Source: Naasia lichenicola
GTDB lineage: Bacteria; Actinomycetota; Actinomycetes; Actinomycetales; Microbacteriaceae
Assembly (NCBI RefSeq): GCF_004801885.1
Contig: NZ_SSSM01000005.1
Location: 372,001 to 436,000, forward strand
Length of the DNA stretch: 64,000 nucleotides
Direction: 5' to 3'
Shown: positions 33,638 to 44,882 of the stretch, in pieces
Layout of the letters: the number at the start of each line of letters is the position of its first letter
How positions within the stretch are numbered: the stretch's first letter is position 1
Program-made: the position numbers and the translations under genes
Notes under the pieces: generated by a model
Seen by the model: the letters and a program-made list of their open reading frames with translations, nothing else
Databases searched by the model: none
What the model was told of the DNA's origin: nothing

Positions 33638-36091
33638 ATGCCCTTCCCTCCCTCCTCCTCGCGCGCCTCCAGCGGCGGACGCAAGCCCGGCAGCAAGAGC
33701 GCCGGCCACCGCGGGCACCGTCCCGACGAGGCGCCTTCCAAGAACCGCTGGAGCGCCGACCGCCGCCAGAGCGCGGCCCCGCGCGGCAACGACGCGGACC
33801 GCGGTGAGCGCGGCGGCGAGCGTCGTCCCGACTGGACACCCGTCGAGAACCGCCCGCACCGCAACGGCAGCGCACCGCGCTTCGGCACCCGTGCCGGCGC
33901 CCCCGCGTCCGGAGGCTCGAACCGCTTCTCCCGCGACGGCGACAGCCGATCGAACGATCGATCCTCCGAGCGAGGCGGCGACAGGCGCCCGTCCGAGCGG
34001 GACGACCGCCGTCAGGGCGGCTACCAGGGCGACCGCCCCGCCCGTTCCTTCGACCGGAGCGACCGCGGAAACGATCGTCCCGCGCGCTCCTTCGACCGCA
34101 ACGACCGTGGCGGCGACCGCCCGACCCGCTCGTTCGACCGGAATGATCGGAACGACCGTGGCGGCGACCGCCCGACTCGCTCGTTCGACCGCGACGACCG
34201 CGCGCCCCGCCGCGAGGAGCCGAGCAACCGCTTCCAGCGTCCCGACCGCGACGCACGCCCGCAGACCGACCGCTCGCCGAGCGACCGACCGCAAGGACGT
34301 GCGTACTCCGCGCGCAGCGATGTCGAGCGCACCGGCGGCTACCGCAGCAACAGCGAGCCCCGTTCGGATGACCGCGCCGCCCGCTCCTACGAGCGTCCCG
34401 AGCGGTCCAACCGCTTCGACCGGACGGACCGCACCGACCGTCCCGCACGCAGCTTCGACCGCGATGCCCGCCCGGCACGCTCCGATGACCGGCCGTCCCG
34501 CGGCTTCGACCGCGACGAGCGCCCCGCCCGTTCGTTCGACCGCAGCGATCGTCCGGCCCGCAGCACCGAGCGTCCGGCCCGCTCGTTCGACCGCACCGAG
34601 CGCACTGAGCGTCCTGCCCGGAGCTTCGAGCGCACCGACCGACCGGAGCGTCGCTCCGACGACCGGCCCACCCGTTCGTTCGACCGCAGCGACCGCCCCG
34701 CGCGCAGCTTCGACCACAGCGATCGTCCGGCCCGTTCGAACGATCGTGAGGATCGCCCCAGCCGCTTCGAGCGTCCGGAGCGCAGCGAGCGCACCTCCGA
34801 CTTCTACGGTCCGTCGCGCTCCGAGCACAATGCCGCCTCCGGCCGCCCCGACCGCAACATGAGCGATGTCGATGACGTCGTGCTCGAGCGCCTCGAGGCG
34901 CAGGCGACCACCGCCGAGGAGGTCGAGGGCGTGACCTTCGGCGACCTCGGCCTCGGCTCGAACATCGTCCGCATGCTCGCCGACCTCGGAGCATCGAGCC
35001 CGTTCCCGATCCAGGCCGCCACGATCCCCGAGGTGCTCAAGGGACGCGACGTCTTGGGCCGCGGACGCACCGGATCCGGCAAGACCATCGCCTTCGGTGC
35101 GCCCCTCGTCGAGCGCCTGATGGAGAACAACGGCGGCACCAAGCGCGCCCTGGGGCGTGCGCCGCGTGCGCTCATCCTGGCGCCGACCCGCGAGCTCGCG
35201 CTCCAGATCGACGGCACGGTCCAGCCCATCGCCCGCAGCGTCGGCCTGTTCACGACCCAGGTCTACGGCGGTGTGCCGCAGGCACGCCAGGTCGGAGCCC
35301 TGCGCCGCGGCGTCGACATCGTGATCGGCACCCCCGGACGCATCGAGGATCTCGTCCAGCAGGGCGCCCTCGACCTCTCGGAGGTCAGCATCGTCGTCCT
35401 CGACGAGGCCGACCACATGTGCGACCTCGGCTTCCTCGAGCCGGTCCAGCGCATCCTCCGGCACACCGCCGACGGCGGCCAGCGTCTGCTCTTCTCGGCC
35501 ACCCTCGACTCGGGCGTCGCCAAGCTGGTGGACGAGTTCCTCGTCGATCCGGCCGTGCACGAGGTCGCGGGCGAGGACCAGGCGTCCTCCACCATCGACC
35601 ACCGCGTGCTGCTGATCGAGCAGCGCGACAAGATCGAGATGGTCGCCGAGCTCGCATCCGGCGCCGGCAAGACCCTGGTCTTCGCCCGCACCCGCGCGTT
35701 CGCCGAGCAGCTCTCCGAAGAGCTCGAGGACCGCGGCATCCCGGCCACCAGCCTGCACGGCGACCTCAACCAGGCTCGGCGCACGCGCAGCCTCGAGCGC
35801 CTCACCAGCGGCAAGGTCAACGTCCTCGTCGCCACCGACGTCGCCGCACGCGGCATCCACGTCGACGACATCGGCCTGGTCATCCAGGCCGACGCTCCCG
35901 AGGAGTACAAGACGTACCTCCACCGCGCCGGCCGCACCGGCCGCGCCGGCAAGCAGGGCATCGTCGTGACACTCATCGCGAAGCCCCGCCGCCGCAAGAT
36001 GGAGGAGCTGCTCAGCCGCGCCGACATCACCGCGGAGATCACGCCGGCGACCCTCGGCTCCGATCTGGTCGACAGCCTCAAGGCCCGCTGA
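33638..36091 (+). CDS. DEAD-box RNA helicase with long RSFDR-repeat N-terminal tail
   Basis: The 817-residue protein has about 400 low-complexity N-terminal residues rich in Arg, Asp, Ser and Phe, with about ten copies of [DE]RP[AT]RSF[DE]R plus related units. The helicase core then follows: Q motif around 430-455, Walker A GRTGSGKT (about 477-484), PTRELALQ, DEAD in VLDEADHM (about 586), SAT, and HRAGRTGRAG (motif VI). It unwinds short RNA duplexes with ATP, for example in ribosome assembly or mRNA decay. The C-terminus ends shortly after the core. Bacterial helicases usually carry such tails at the C-terminus and much shorter. The tail's high Arg/Asp/Phe content predicts disorder. Confidence 0.93.
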   Translation: MPFPPSSSRASSGGRKPGSKSAGHRGHRPDEAPSKNRWSADRRQSAAPRGNDADRGERGGERRPDWTPVENRPHRNGSAPRFGTRAGAPASGGSNRFSRDGDSRSNDRSSERGGDRRPSERDDRRQGGYQGDRPARSFDRSDRGNDRPARSFDRNDRGGDRPTRSFDRNDRNDRGGDRPTRSFDRDDRAPRREEPSNRFQRPDRDARPQTDRSPSDRPQGRAYSARSDVERTGGYRSNSEPRSDDRAARSYERPERSNRFDRTDRTDRPARSFDRDARPARSDDRPSRGFDRDERPARSFDRSDRPARSTERPARSFDRTERTERPARSFERTDRPERRSDDRPTRSFDRSDRPARSFDHSDRPARSNDREDRPSRFERPERSERTSDFYGPSRSEHNAASGRPDRNMSDVDDVVLERLEAQATTAEEVEGVTFGDLGLGSNIVRMLADLGASSPFPIQAATIPEVLKGRDVLGRGRTGSGKTIAFGAPLVERLMENNGGTKRALGRAPRALILAPTRELALQIDGTVQPIARSVGLFTTQVYGGVPQARQVGALRRGVDIVIGTPGRIEDLVQQGALDLSEVSIVVLDEADHMCDLGFLEPVQRILRHTADGGQRLLFSATLDSGVAKLVDEFLVDPAVHEVAGEDQASSTIDHRVLLIEQRDKIEMVAELASGAGKTLVFARTRAFAEQLSEELEDRGIPATSLHGDLNQARRTRSLERLTSGKVNVLVATDVAARGIHVDDIGLVIQADAPEEYKTYLHRAGRTGRAGKQGIVVTLIAKPRRRKMEELLSRADITAEITPATLGSDLVDSLKAR

Positions 36092-36096
36092 CCTCT

Positions 36097-36271
36097 CCTA
36101 CGTTCCGGCTCGGTTCCTACGTAATTTCGTAGGGATCGGGCCGTTTCGTGCACATGAAGCGATTTGTGCTCCCGAGGACGGCTCCTTCCGACTGCAGGCC
36201 GCGCCGTCCGGAGTACCTACGAAAGCGGCGAGTGTGCACGGAATTCCGTGCACATTGGGCCGGAACGTAGG
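36097..36271. repeat. 175-bp MITE-like palindromic element
   Basis: The ends are a perfect 12-bp inverted repeat, CCTACGTTCCGG (36097-36108) and its complement (36260-36271). Inside are CCTACG-taattt-CGTAGG (36117-36134), another CCTACG (36216-36221) and a 22-bp perfect palindrome (36233-36254, half site TGTGCACGGAA). No coding sequence is inside. It lies 5 bp after the helicase stop. Confidence 0.7.
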
Positions 36272-36332
36272 AATGGAGGGGACGCGCCGGGGAGGGATCG
36301 TCGTGTCGGTGGGCGCGGTTAAGCTTGCGGCC

Positions 36333-38384
36333 ATGTCTTCTCCGGCAGGAACGAACTCGACCGCCTTCGGCGGGCCGTCCGAGGCGCCGCCGTGGGATGA
36401 CGCGCCGCCCTTCGACGCCGAGCCCGCGTGGGACGAAGACGCCTGGGCTGCGCAGAACGATGCTTTCCTCGCGGAGTCGGCGCAGCTCGCCGACCTCGAC
36501 TCAAGATCGTCCGCGAAAGCCGTCCAAGAGCCCGCGACACCCCGCATCACGGGGACGCCGTTGGAGATCCTGCACTCCGTCTTCGGCTACGAGAGCTTTC
36601 GCGGCGAGCAGGCCGGCATCGTCGAGCACGTCACCTCGGGCGGCAACGCCGTAGTGCTCATGCCCACCGGCGGCGGCAAGTCGCTCTGCTACCAGATCCC
36701 CGCCCTGGCGAGGCCGGGCACCGGCATCGTCGTGTCTCCGCTCATCGCGCTCATGCACGACCAGGTCGAGGCGCTGAGGGCGGTCGGCGCACGAGCAGAG
36801 TTCCTCAACTCGACCCAAGGTGCCGACGAGCGCTCCCGCGTCGAAGCCGCCCTGATGGCCGGTCAGGTCGATCTGCTCTACGTCGCGCCCGAGCGGCTCG
36901 CCCTCGAGTCGACCCGGCGGATGCTCGACGGCGTCGCCAAGCGCGGCGGAATCTCGGTGATCGCCATCGACGAGGCGCACTGCGTGGCGCAGTGGGGGCA
37001 CGACTTCCGCCCCGACTATCTGACCCTCGGAGACCTGGGCGAGCGCTGGCCCGGAGTCCCGCGGCTGGCGCTCACGGCGACCGCCACCGAGGCGACCCAC
37101 AAGGAGCTCACCACCCGGCTGCGCCTCGAGGACGCCACGCACTTCGTCTCGAGCTTCGACCGCCCCAACATCCAGTACCGCATCGTCCCCAAGAACGACT
37201 CGCGCGCGCAGCTGCTCTCCTTCATCAAGTCCGAGCACGCCGGCGACGCGGGCATCGTCTACGCCCTGTCTCGGGCAAGCGTCGAGCAGACCGCCGAGTA
37301 CCTCGCCAAACAGGGCATCTCCGCGCTGCCCTATCACGCGGGCCTCGACTCCCGCGTGCGAGCCGCCAACCAGCGACGGTTCCTCCGCGAAGACGGCATC
37401 GTCATGGTCGCAACCATCGCGTTCGGCATGGGCATCGACAAGCCCGATGTGCGCTTCGTCGCTCACATCGACCTGCCCAAGTCGGTCGAGGGGTACTACC
37501 AGGAGACGGGCCGAGCGGGCCGCGACGGACTGCCCTCCGATGCCTGGCTCGCCTACGGCCTCAACGACGTCGTCCAGCAGCGTCGGATGATCGACGGCTC
37601 CGAGGGCGACCTCGCGCACAAGCGGCGTCTCACCGCCAACCTCGACGCCATGCTCGCCCTCTGCGAGACGGTCACCTGCCGACGTTCGCAGCTGCTCGCC
37701 TACTTCGGTCAGGTCGGGGCAGAAGCATGCGGCAACTGCGACACGTGCCTCGAGAAGCCCGACACCTGGGATGGCACGGTGCCCGCCCAGAAGCTGCTCT
37801 CGACCGTGGTGCGCCTGCAGCGCGAGCGCAATCAGCGCTTCGGCGGCGGCCAGCTGATCGACATCCTCCGCGGCAAGGAGACGCCGCGCACCAAGCAGCA
37901 TCGCCACGAGGAGCTCTCGACGTGGGGGATCGGATCCGACCTCAGCGAGCAGCAGTGGCGGGGTGTCCTCCGCCAGCTCCTCGCTCAGAAGCTGCTCAAC
38001 GTGGCCGACGACGGCTACGGCACCCTCGTCCTCTCCGAGCTGAGCACCGCGGTGCTCAGCGGAGGACGCAAGGTCGAGCTGCGCAAGGATGCCGAGCGCG
38101 CGGCTTCGCGGAGCCGGTCGGGAGGGTCAGGCGCTGCGAAGCGGCCGGTGGCCGATCTCGCCGTCGAAGACGAGGGACTGTTCGAGCGTCTGCGCCAGTG
38201 GCGCGCAGGCGAGGCGAAGGAGCAGGGCGTCCCGGCATACGTCGTCTTCAACGATGCCACCCTCCGCGCCCTCGCCACCCAGCGGCCGAGCTCCCTCGAG
38301 TCGCTCAGCGGCGTCTCTGGCGTGGGTCAGGCCAAGCTCGAACGGTACGGCGATGCGCTCCTCGAGCTCGTCGCCGATGCCTGA
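36333..38384 (+). CDS. recQ: ATP-dependent DNA helicase RecQ
   Basis: The 683-residue protein has a short acidic N-terminus, then the RecQ helicase core: FGYESFRGEQAGIVEHV (motif 0), Walker A MPTGGGKSLCYQIPAL (about 110-125), the aromatic-rich IDEAHCVAQWGHDFRPDY and GRAGRDG. The zinc-binding RQC module has the Cys pattern CETVTCRRSQLLAYF...CGNCDTC (about 443-473). The C-terminus holds an HRDC-like domain (FNDATLRALATQRPSSLESL). It unwinds recombination and stalled-fork DNA. ATG 36333 was chosen since an upstream reading would start inside the MITE-like element. TAAGCT at 36320-36325 could be a -10 giving a near-leaderless mRNA. Confidence 0.95.
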   Translation: MSSPAGTNSTAFGGPSEAPPWDDAPPFDAEPAWDEDAWAAQNDAFLAESAQLADLDSRSSAKAVQEPATPRITGTPLEILHSVFGYESFRGEQAGIVEHVTSGGNAVVLMPTGGGKSLCYQIPALARPGTGIVVSPLIALMHDQVEALRAVGARAEFLNSTQGADERSRVEAALMAGQVDLLYVAPERLALESTRRMLDGVAKRGGISVIAIDEAHCVAQWGHDFRPDYLTLGDLGERWPGVPRLALTATATEATHKELTTRLRLEDATHFVSSFDRPNIQYRIVPKNDSRAQLLSFIKSEHAGDAGIVYALSRASVEQTAEYLAKQGISALPYHAGLDSRVRAANQRRFLREDGIVMVATIAFGMGIDKPDVRFVAHIDLPKSVEGYYQETGRAGRDGLPSDAWLAYGLNDVVQQRRMIDGSEGDLAHKRRLTANLDAMLALCETVTCRRSQLLAYFGQVGAEACGNCDTCLEKPDTWDGTVPAQKLLSTVVRLQRERNQRFGGGQLIDILRGKETPRTKQHRHEELSTWGIGSDLSEQQWRGVLRQLLAQKLLNVADDGYGTLVLSELSTAVLSGGRKVELRKDAERAASRSRSGGSGAAKRPVADLAVEDEGLFERLRQWRAGEAKEQGVPAYVVFNDATLRALATQRPSSLESLSGVSGVGQAKLERYGDALLELVADA

Positions 38385-38437
38385 CGGTGTCCCCCATCGC
38401 CCGACCGTGAGCACGAGCTGATGACCGAGCCGAGCCG

Positions 38438-39043
38438 ATGACCGAGGCGCCCACTCTGCGCACCGAACGGCTGATCCTGCGTCCGTGGAAGGACGACGAC
38501 CTGGCGGGATTCGCGGAGCTGAACGCGGACCCCGAGGTCATGCGGCACTTCCCGTCACTGCTTTCGACCGCCGAGAGCGATGCGTTCGCCGCCCGCATCC
38601 GCGCCCGTCTCGCGGAAGACGGCTGGGGCCTGTGGGCTGTCGAGATCCCGGGCGATGGGCCCGCCAGTGGATTCGTCGGCTTCACTGGCCTGGCCAGACC
38701 CCGCTTCCATGCCCACTTCACGCCGGCCGTCGAGGTCGGCTGGCGCTTCGCGCAGCGAGCGTGGGGGCGCGGCTACGCCACCGAAGCCGCCCAGCAAATC
38801 GTGGACTTCGCCTTCGACGAGCTGAGCATCGACGAGCTCGTCTCCCTCACCGCGGTCGGCAATCTCCGCTCGCAGGCCGTCATGCGGCGACTCGGCATGA
38901 CCTACGACCCCGCCGACGACTTCGCCCATCCGATGATTCCGGCCGATTCGCCGAGCAGCGCCCATCGACTGTTCCGGCTGCGCCCCGAGCAGAGGATCCC
39001 TCGACCCTCTCCGCCCTCCCGAGCCGATAGCGTCGGCTCATGA
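38438..39043 (+). CDS. GNAT-family N-acetyltransferase (RimJ/RimL type)
   Basis: The 201-residue protein matches acetyltransferase_3: LRTERLILRPWKDDDLAGFAELNADPEVMRHF at the start, a GFVGFTGL strand, the acetyl-CoA loop VGWRFAQRAWGRGYATEAAQ (about 107-126) and LVSLTAVGNLRSQAVMRRLGM near the end. The C-tail after residue 165 is basic and Pro-rich. It overlaps the next gene's ATG (39040-39043). The substrate is unknown. Confidence 0.9.
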   Translation: MTEAPTLRTERLILRPWKDDDLAGFAELNADPEVMRHFPSLLSTAESDAFAARIRARLAEDGWGLWAVEIPGDGPASGFVGFTGLARPRFHAHFTPAVEVGWRFAQRAWGRGYATEAAQQIVDFAFDELSIDELVSLTAVGNLRSQAVMRRLGMTYDPADDFAHPMIPADSPSSAHRLFRLRPEQRIPRPSPPSRADSVGS

Positions 39044-39918
39044 GCTTCAACGACGGCGCGCGCATCGATCCCAGCAAGGTGAAGCGCCGCCGCCGCGCGG
39101 TGGGGGTCGGCGCGGGTGGTGGCGGACTCGTCGTGATCGCGCTCGTCGTCATCTCCCAGCTGACCGGAGTGGACCTCAGCGGCCTCGCACCGGTGCTCGG
39201 CGGAGGCACCTCGCAGGGCGGCACGACCTCCGAGGAGTCGCTCGAGACCTGCACCACCGGCGCCGACGCCAACGCGTCCATCGACTGCCGGATGGTCGGC
39301 GCTGCCACCTCGCTGTCGGATTACTGGACCGCGACGGCGCCCTCCCTGGGCATCAGCGGCTACGCCGACCCCGACTTCTTCCTGTTCGACGCCGCCACCG
39401 ACACCGGATGCGGCCAGGCGACCTCGGCCGTCGGTCCGTTCTACTGCCCGCCCGACGTCGCCATCTACATCGACACCACGTTCTACCAGGACCTCCGAGA
39501 CAAGTACGGTGCCTCCGGTGGGCCGCTGGCCGAGATGTACGTCGTCGCGCACGAATGGGGCCACCACATCCAGTCCTACACAGGAGCGCTCGAGAAGGCC
39601 CAGGACGGCCAGACCGGGCCGACCTCCAACGGAGTGCGGGTCGAGCTCCAGGCGGACTGCTATGCCGGAGCGTGGGCCGCCGCCGCCTCGAGCACCGATG
39701 ATCCGAGTGGAACCCCGCTGCTCGAGCCCATCACCGATGCGCAGGTAGCGGATGCACTGAGTGCCGCGGCAGCCGTCGGCGACGATCGGATCCAGGGCAC
39801 CACGGCGAATTCCGAGACCTGGACGCACGGCTCCTCCGAGTCCCGGCAGAAGTGGTTCACGACCGGATTCCAGGGCGGCGCGGGCGCCTGCGACACGTTC
39901 TCGGTCGCCACTCCTTGA
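39040..39918 (+). CDS. Neutral zinc metallopeptidase (YpfJ/KPN_02809-like)
   Basis: The 292-residue protein has one N-terminal membrane anchor (GGGGLVVIALVVISQLTG, residues 26-43), after a basic stretch, and an extracytoplasmic peptidase domain. The HEWGHHIQ zinc motif is at 171-178, and a downstream RVELQADCYAGAW supplies a further Glu/Asp ligand, as in this family. Several Cys residues (71, 83, 124, 136) could form disulfides outside the cell. Its start overlaps the GNAT stop. The physiological substrate is unknown. Confidence 0.92.
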   Translation: MSFNDGARIDPSKVKRRRRAVGVGAGGGGLVVIALVVISQLTGVDLSGLAPVLGGGTSQGGTTSEESLETCTTGADANASIDCRMVGAATSLSDYWTATAPSLGISGYADPDFFLFDAATDTGCGQATSAVGPFYCPPDVAIYIDTTFYQDLRDKYGASGGPLAEMYVVAHEWGHHIQSYTGALEKAQDGQTGPTSNGVRVELQADCYAGAWAAAASSTDDPSGTPLLEPITDAQVADALSAAAAVGDDRIQGTTANSETWTHGSSESRQKWFTTGFQGGAGACDTFSVATP

Positions 39919-40041
39919 CCCTCCCGGCTGAACGGGGGCGGAGCGACGGCCCTGATCACGCCCCCTTTCTGCCACAATGTAGCCACCCGGCATCCCCGGC
40001 CATCGGTGCCAGCACCGGTTCTCCGCTGTGAAAGGCCGCCC

Positions 40042-40611
40042 GTGAGCATCCTCCCGTCGAACTCGCCCCTGGCCGTGTCCATCCCAGGGCTGCGCAAGGT
40101 GCACCGCGGCCAGACGATCGCCCTCGCGGTCATCGGAGTGCTGCTCGGTCTGATCGGCTTCTTCTACCCGGGCGCGACGCTGCTGACCGTCGCGATCGTC
40201 TTCGGCAGCTATCTCGTCGCGGCCGGGCTGTTCCGCATCGTGGCGTCGATCATCGCCGACAACTTCCTTCCGGCCATGCGCGTTATCAGCGCCCTGATGG
40301 GGCTGCTGACCATCGCCGTCGGCGTCCTCGTCCTCGCGGATCCCTTCACGAGCCTTGTGGTGCTCGCCGTCTTCATCGGCATCGGCTGGATCATCGACGG
40401 CATCGTCGACCTGGTCGCAGGCGTGCGCGGCGCGATCCGCCCGCGCTGGTTCGGCTTCGTGAGCGGCGTGGTCTCCATCGCCGCCGGTGTGGTGATGTTC
40501 GTGCTTCCGATCGCCGGAGTCGGCGCGCTCGTCCAGATCGGATCGATCTTCCTCATCGTCGTCAGCGTGACGACTCTGCTCACCCTGCCGCGCCGGACGA
40601 AGACCGCCTGA
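40042..40611 (+). CDS. HdeD/DUF308-type membrane protein
   Basis: The 189-residue protein has six membrane helices in three pairs: TIALAVIGVLLGLIGFFYPG, TLLTVAIVFGSYLVAAGLFRI, VISALMGLLTIAVGVLVLADP, LVVLAVFIGIGWIIDGIVDL, WFGFVSGVVSIAAGVVMFVL and IFLIVVSVTTLLTL. The repeated 'G...PG' and 'G...aDP' ends are typical of HdeD-like proteins linked to acid stress in enterics. GTG 40042 has AAAGG upstream. The role in this organism is unknown. Confidence 0.87.
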   Translation: MSILPSNSPLAVSIPGLRKVHRGQTIALAVIGVLLGLIGFFYPGATLLTVAIVFGSYLVAAGLFRIVASIIADNFLPAMRVISALMGLLTIAVGVLVLADPFTSLVVLAVFIGIGWIIDGIVDLVAGVRGAIRPRWFGFVSGVVSIAAGVVMFVLPIAGVGALVQIGSIFLIVVSVTTLLTLPRRTKTA

Positions 40612-40718
40612 TCCGGCACTGGGGCGCAACGCAGCGCATCGCTGACCGCCCTGTCGCTCCTCGCTGGACGGGACTAGCCTGACGGCATTCCGACACCTCA
40701 GCGGAGAGGGAGTCTTCC

Positions 40719-41672
40719 ATGGCTCGATACCGAGTGGATCCGCCCCAGCTGCGTCCCGACGCGCTGTTCCTGACCGACGGCGGCCTTGAGACAACGCTCA
40801 TCTTCCTCGACGGCATCGACCTGCCCGAGTTCGCCGCCTGCGAGCTCCTTCGGTCCGCCGACGGCCGCGCCACCCTGCTCGGCTACTACGAGCGGTTCGC
40901 CCGGCTGGCGGCGGGATACAGCGCAGGCTTCATCCTCGACACGGCGACCTGGCGCGCGAATCCGGATTGGACCGACCGGCTCGGCTACAGCGACGCGGAC
41001 TTCGTCGAGGTGAATCGGGCCGCGATCGATCTGGCGGTCGCAATCCGCGACCAGTGGGACGGACCGAGTACCCCGGTGGTCATCTCGGGGGTCGTGGGTC
41101 CGCGCGGCGACGGCTATCGACCGGATCGCCGCCGGACGGTGGACGAGGCCCGGCGCTACCACTCGCGCCAGCTGGAGATCTTCGCCGATTCGGAAGTCGA
41201 CGTGGTCGGCGCACTGACGATGAACTATGTGGACGAGGCGCTCGGGATCGCGCTGGCCGCCCGAGACGCCGAGGTCCCCGTCATGATCTCCTTCACCGTC
41301 GAGACCGACGGCCGTCTGGCCGATGGGACCGAACTCGGTGAGGCCATCACCGCCGTCGATCGGGCGACGGACGGCTATCCGCTGCACTACATGGTCAACT
41401 GCGCCCATCCCGACCACCTTGCAGACGACTTGGACGCCGATCTTGCCGCCGACGCGCCGTGGCTGTGGCGGCTGCGCGGATACCGGGCGAACTCGTCGCG
41501 GCAGAGCCACGCGGAGCTGGACGAATCGACCGAGCTCGACGACGGCGATCCGGTGGAGCTCGGCGAGCAGATGCGGCACCTGCGCCACGTCCTTCCGGCG
41601 CTGACGGTGGTGGGCGGCTGCTGCGGCACCGATTTCCGACACATCGATCAGATCGCGCGCGCCTGCGCCTGA
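40719..41672 (+). CDS. Homocysteine S-methyltransferase family protein
   Basis: The 317-residue barrel enzyme has LTDGGLETTLIFLDGIDLPEF at the start and the zinc ligands at NCAHP (about 228) and GGCCGTDFRHI (about 300-310), the three-Cys set of this family. It would move a methyl group from S-methylmethionine or another donor to homocysteine (MmuM-like). The size is normal. GGAGAGGGAG precedes the ATG. The methyl donor cannot be told from sequence. Confidence 0.9.
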   Translation: MARYRVDPPQLRPDALFLTDGGLETTLIFLDGIDLPEFAACELLRSADGRATLLGYYERFARLAAGYSAGFILDTATWRANPDWTDRLGYSDADFVEVNRAAIDLAVAIRDQWDGPSTPVVISGVVGPRGDGYRPDRRRTVDEARRYHSRQLEIFADSEVDVVGALTMNYVDEALGIALAARDAEVPVMISFTVETDGRLADGTELGEAITAVDRATDGYPLHYMVNCAHPDHLADDLDADLAADAPWLWRLRGYRANSSRQSHAELDESTELDDGDPVELGEQMRHLRHVLPALTVVGGCCGTDFRHIDQIARACA

Positions 41673-41674
41673 TC

Positions 41675-41690
41675 CACCCCTGACGGGGTG
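41675..41690. terminator. Small hairpin after the homocysteine methyltransferase
   Basis: CACCCC-tgac-GGGGTG forms a perfect 6-bp stem 3 bp past the stop. No T-run follows, and the next gene begins 27 bp later in the same direction. It may only slow polymerase or shield the mRNA end. Confidence 0.45.
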
Positions 41691-41716
41691 TCACAGGCGC
41701 ATGTCAGGATCGTCGC

Positions 41717-43978
<2,262 letters not shown>

Positions 43979-43998
43979 TCCTCGCCGCGATGGAAGGA

Positions 43999-44034
43999 GG
44001 CTCGGCGCTGCGGATGGATCCGCGGCGCCGAGCC
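43999..44034. terminator. Strong hairpin between the UvrA-like gene and PadR
   Basis: GGCTCGGCGC (43999-44008) pairs perfectly with 44025-44034, and the interior continues as GCGGAT-gg-ATCCGC. With one t·g junction the stem is about 16-17 bp long with a tiny loop. It lies between convergent genes and probably ends both transcripts. Confidence 0.75.
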
Positions 44035-44087
44035 ACCGTCACCCGCGTCGAGGCTGAATCCAGCGGCGGCGCGGGGTGCTGCCGAGC

Positions 44088-44699
44088 TCACTCCGCGAGG
44101 ATGCGGTAGAGCTCCTTGCGAGCGTTGTCGAGGGTCGCGATGGCGGCCTTCTGCTGCTCGGGGGTGGCCATCCGGAAGGACTGGACGGCGGCGAACAGCT
44201 TGCCGATCGAGCTGCGGAATTCGCCGTGGCTTTCGTGCCCGGCGGGCCCTGCGGCGTTCTGCCACGCGGCGGCGATCTCCTCGGCGTGCTCGGCGACGTA
44301 GGCGCGGCCCTCGTCGGTGAGCGTGTAGTCACTGCGCGATCCGTTGCCGTCGGTGAGGATGATCAGTCCCTCGTCGACGAGCTGGGAGAGGGTCGGATAG
44401 ATGGAGCCGGGGCTCGGCTTCCACGCTCCGTCGGTCTTGGCCGCGAAGGCCTTGATCAGTCCGTAGCCGTTGAGAGGCTGCTCTGCGAGCAAGCCCAGCA
44501 GGGCGGAGCGGACGTCGCCGCGACGAGCGCGGGGTCCACCCGGTCCGAAGCCCTTTCCGAAGCCGGGGCCGAAGCCGGCGCGATCGAATCCGGGACCGAA
44601 GCCTCCGAAGCCTGCGCCGAACGAGCGACCGTGACCGCGTCCGTGAGTGGTGTCTTCCTGCGGCTGCTGCCAGCCGTGGTGGTGTCGTGTGCGTTCCAT
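44088..44699 (-). CDS. PadR-family regulator with Gly/Phe/His-rich N-terminus
   Basis: The 203-residue protein starts MERTRHHHGWQQPQED and has a Gly-Phe-Pro repeat stretch (FGAGFGGFGPGFDRAGFGPG) up to about residue 58. The PadR winged helix follows: VRSALLGLLAEQPLNGYGLIKAF, PSPGSIYPTLSQLVDEGLI and SDYTLTDEGRAYV. The His- and Gly-rich head could bind metal, as in some PadR members (inference). CAGGAGAG precedes the ATG. It is monocistronic here, with AT-rich operator-like sequence upstream. Confidence 0.9.
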   Translation of the reverse strand: MERTRHHHGWQQPQEDTTHGRGHGRSFGAGFGGFGPGFDRAGFGPGFGKGFGPGGPRARRGDVRSALLGLLAEQPLNGYGLIKAFAAKTDGAWKPSPGSIYPTLSQLVDEGLIILTDGNGSRSDYTLTDEGRAYVAEHAEEIAAAWQNAAGPAGHESHGEFRSSIGKLFAAVQSFRMATPEQQKAAIATLDNARKELYRILAE

Positions 44700-44715
44700 G
44701 GGTACTCTCCTGAGA

Positions 44716-44756
44716 GTTATAGCGCGAACCAGTCGCGATGCGTCAACGATATATCG
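44716..44756 (-). promoter_or_regulatory. Promoter and palindromes upstream of the PadR gene
   Basis: On the minus strand TTGACG (44741-44746) and TATAAC (44716-44721) are 19 bp apart. The plus strand shows TTATAGCGCG (44717-44726) over the -10 and the 10-bp palindrome CGATATATCG (44747-44756) just upstream of the -35. They resemble the TTATATCGCG boxes at 27629-27694. Confidence 0.6.
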
Positions 44757-44882
44757 GGAACTATCGAAACGCAACCACCAGTGTCGAGCCCGGTCGTTAA
44801 CGCGAACTGGGCTGCGACCGACGGTCCCCGAGGGGATCGCCTGTCGCAGCCCAGTGGGTTACGCGGCTATGCCTGACCGGAG

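Noticed and set aside
33524-35923. 799-residue minus-strand frame opposite the DEAD-box helicase
   Set aside because: Antisense shadow; the sense strand has the full helicase motifs.
36234-36332. RecQ start at the upstream ATG
   Set aside because: It would begin inside the MITE-like palindrome and adds residues with no family similarity.
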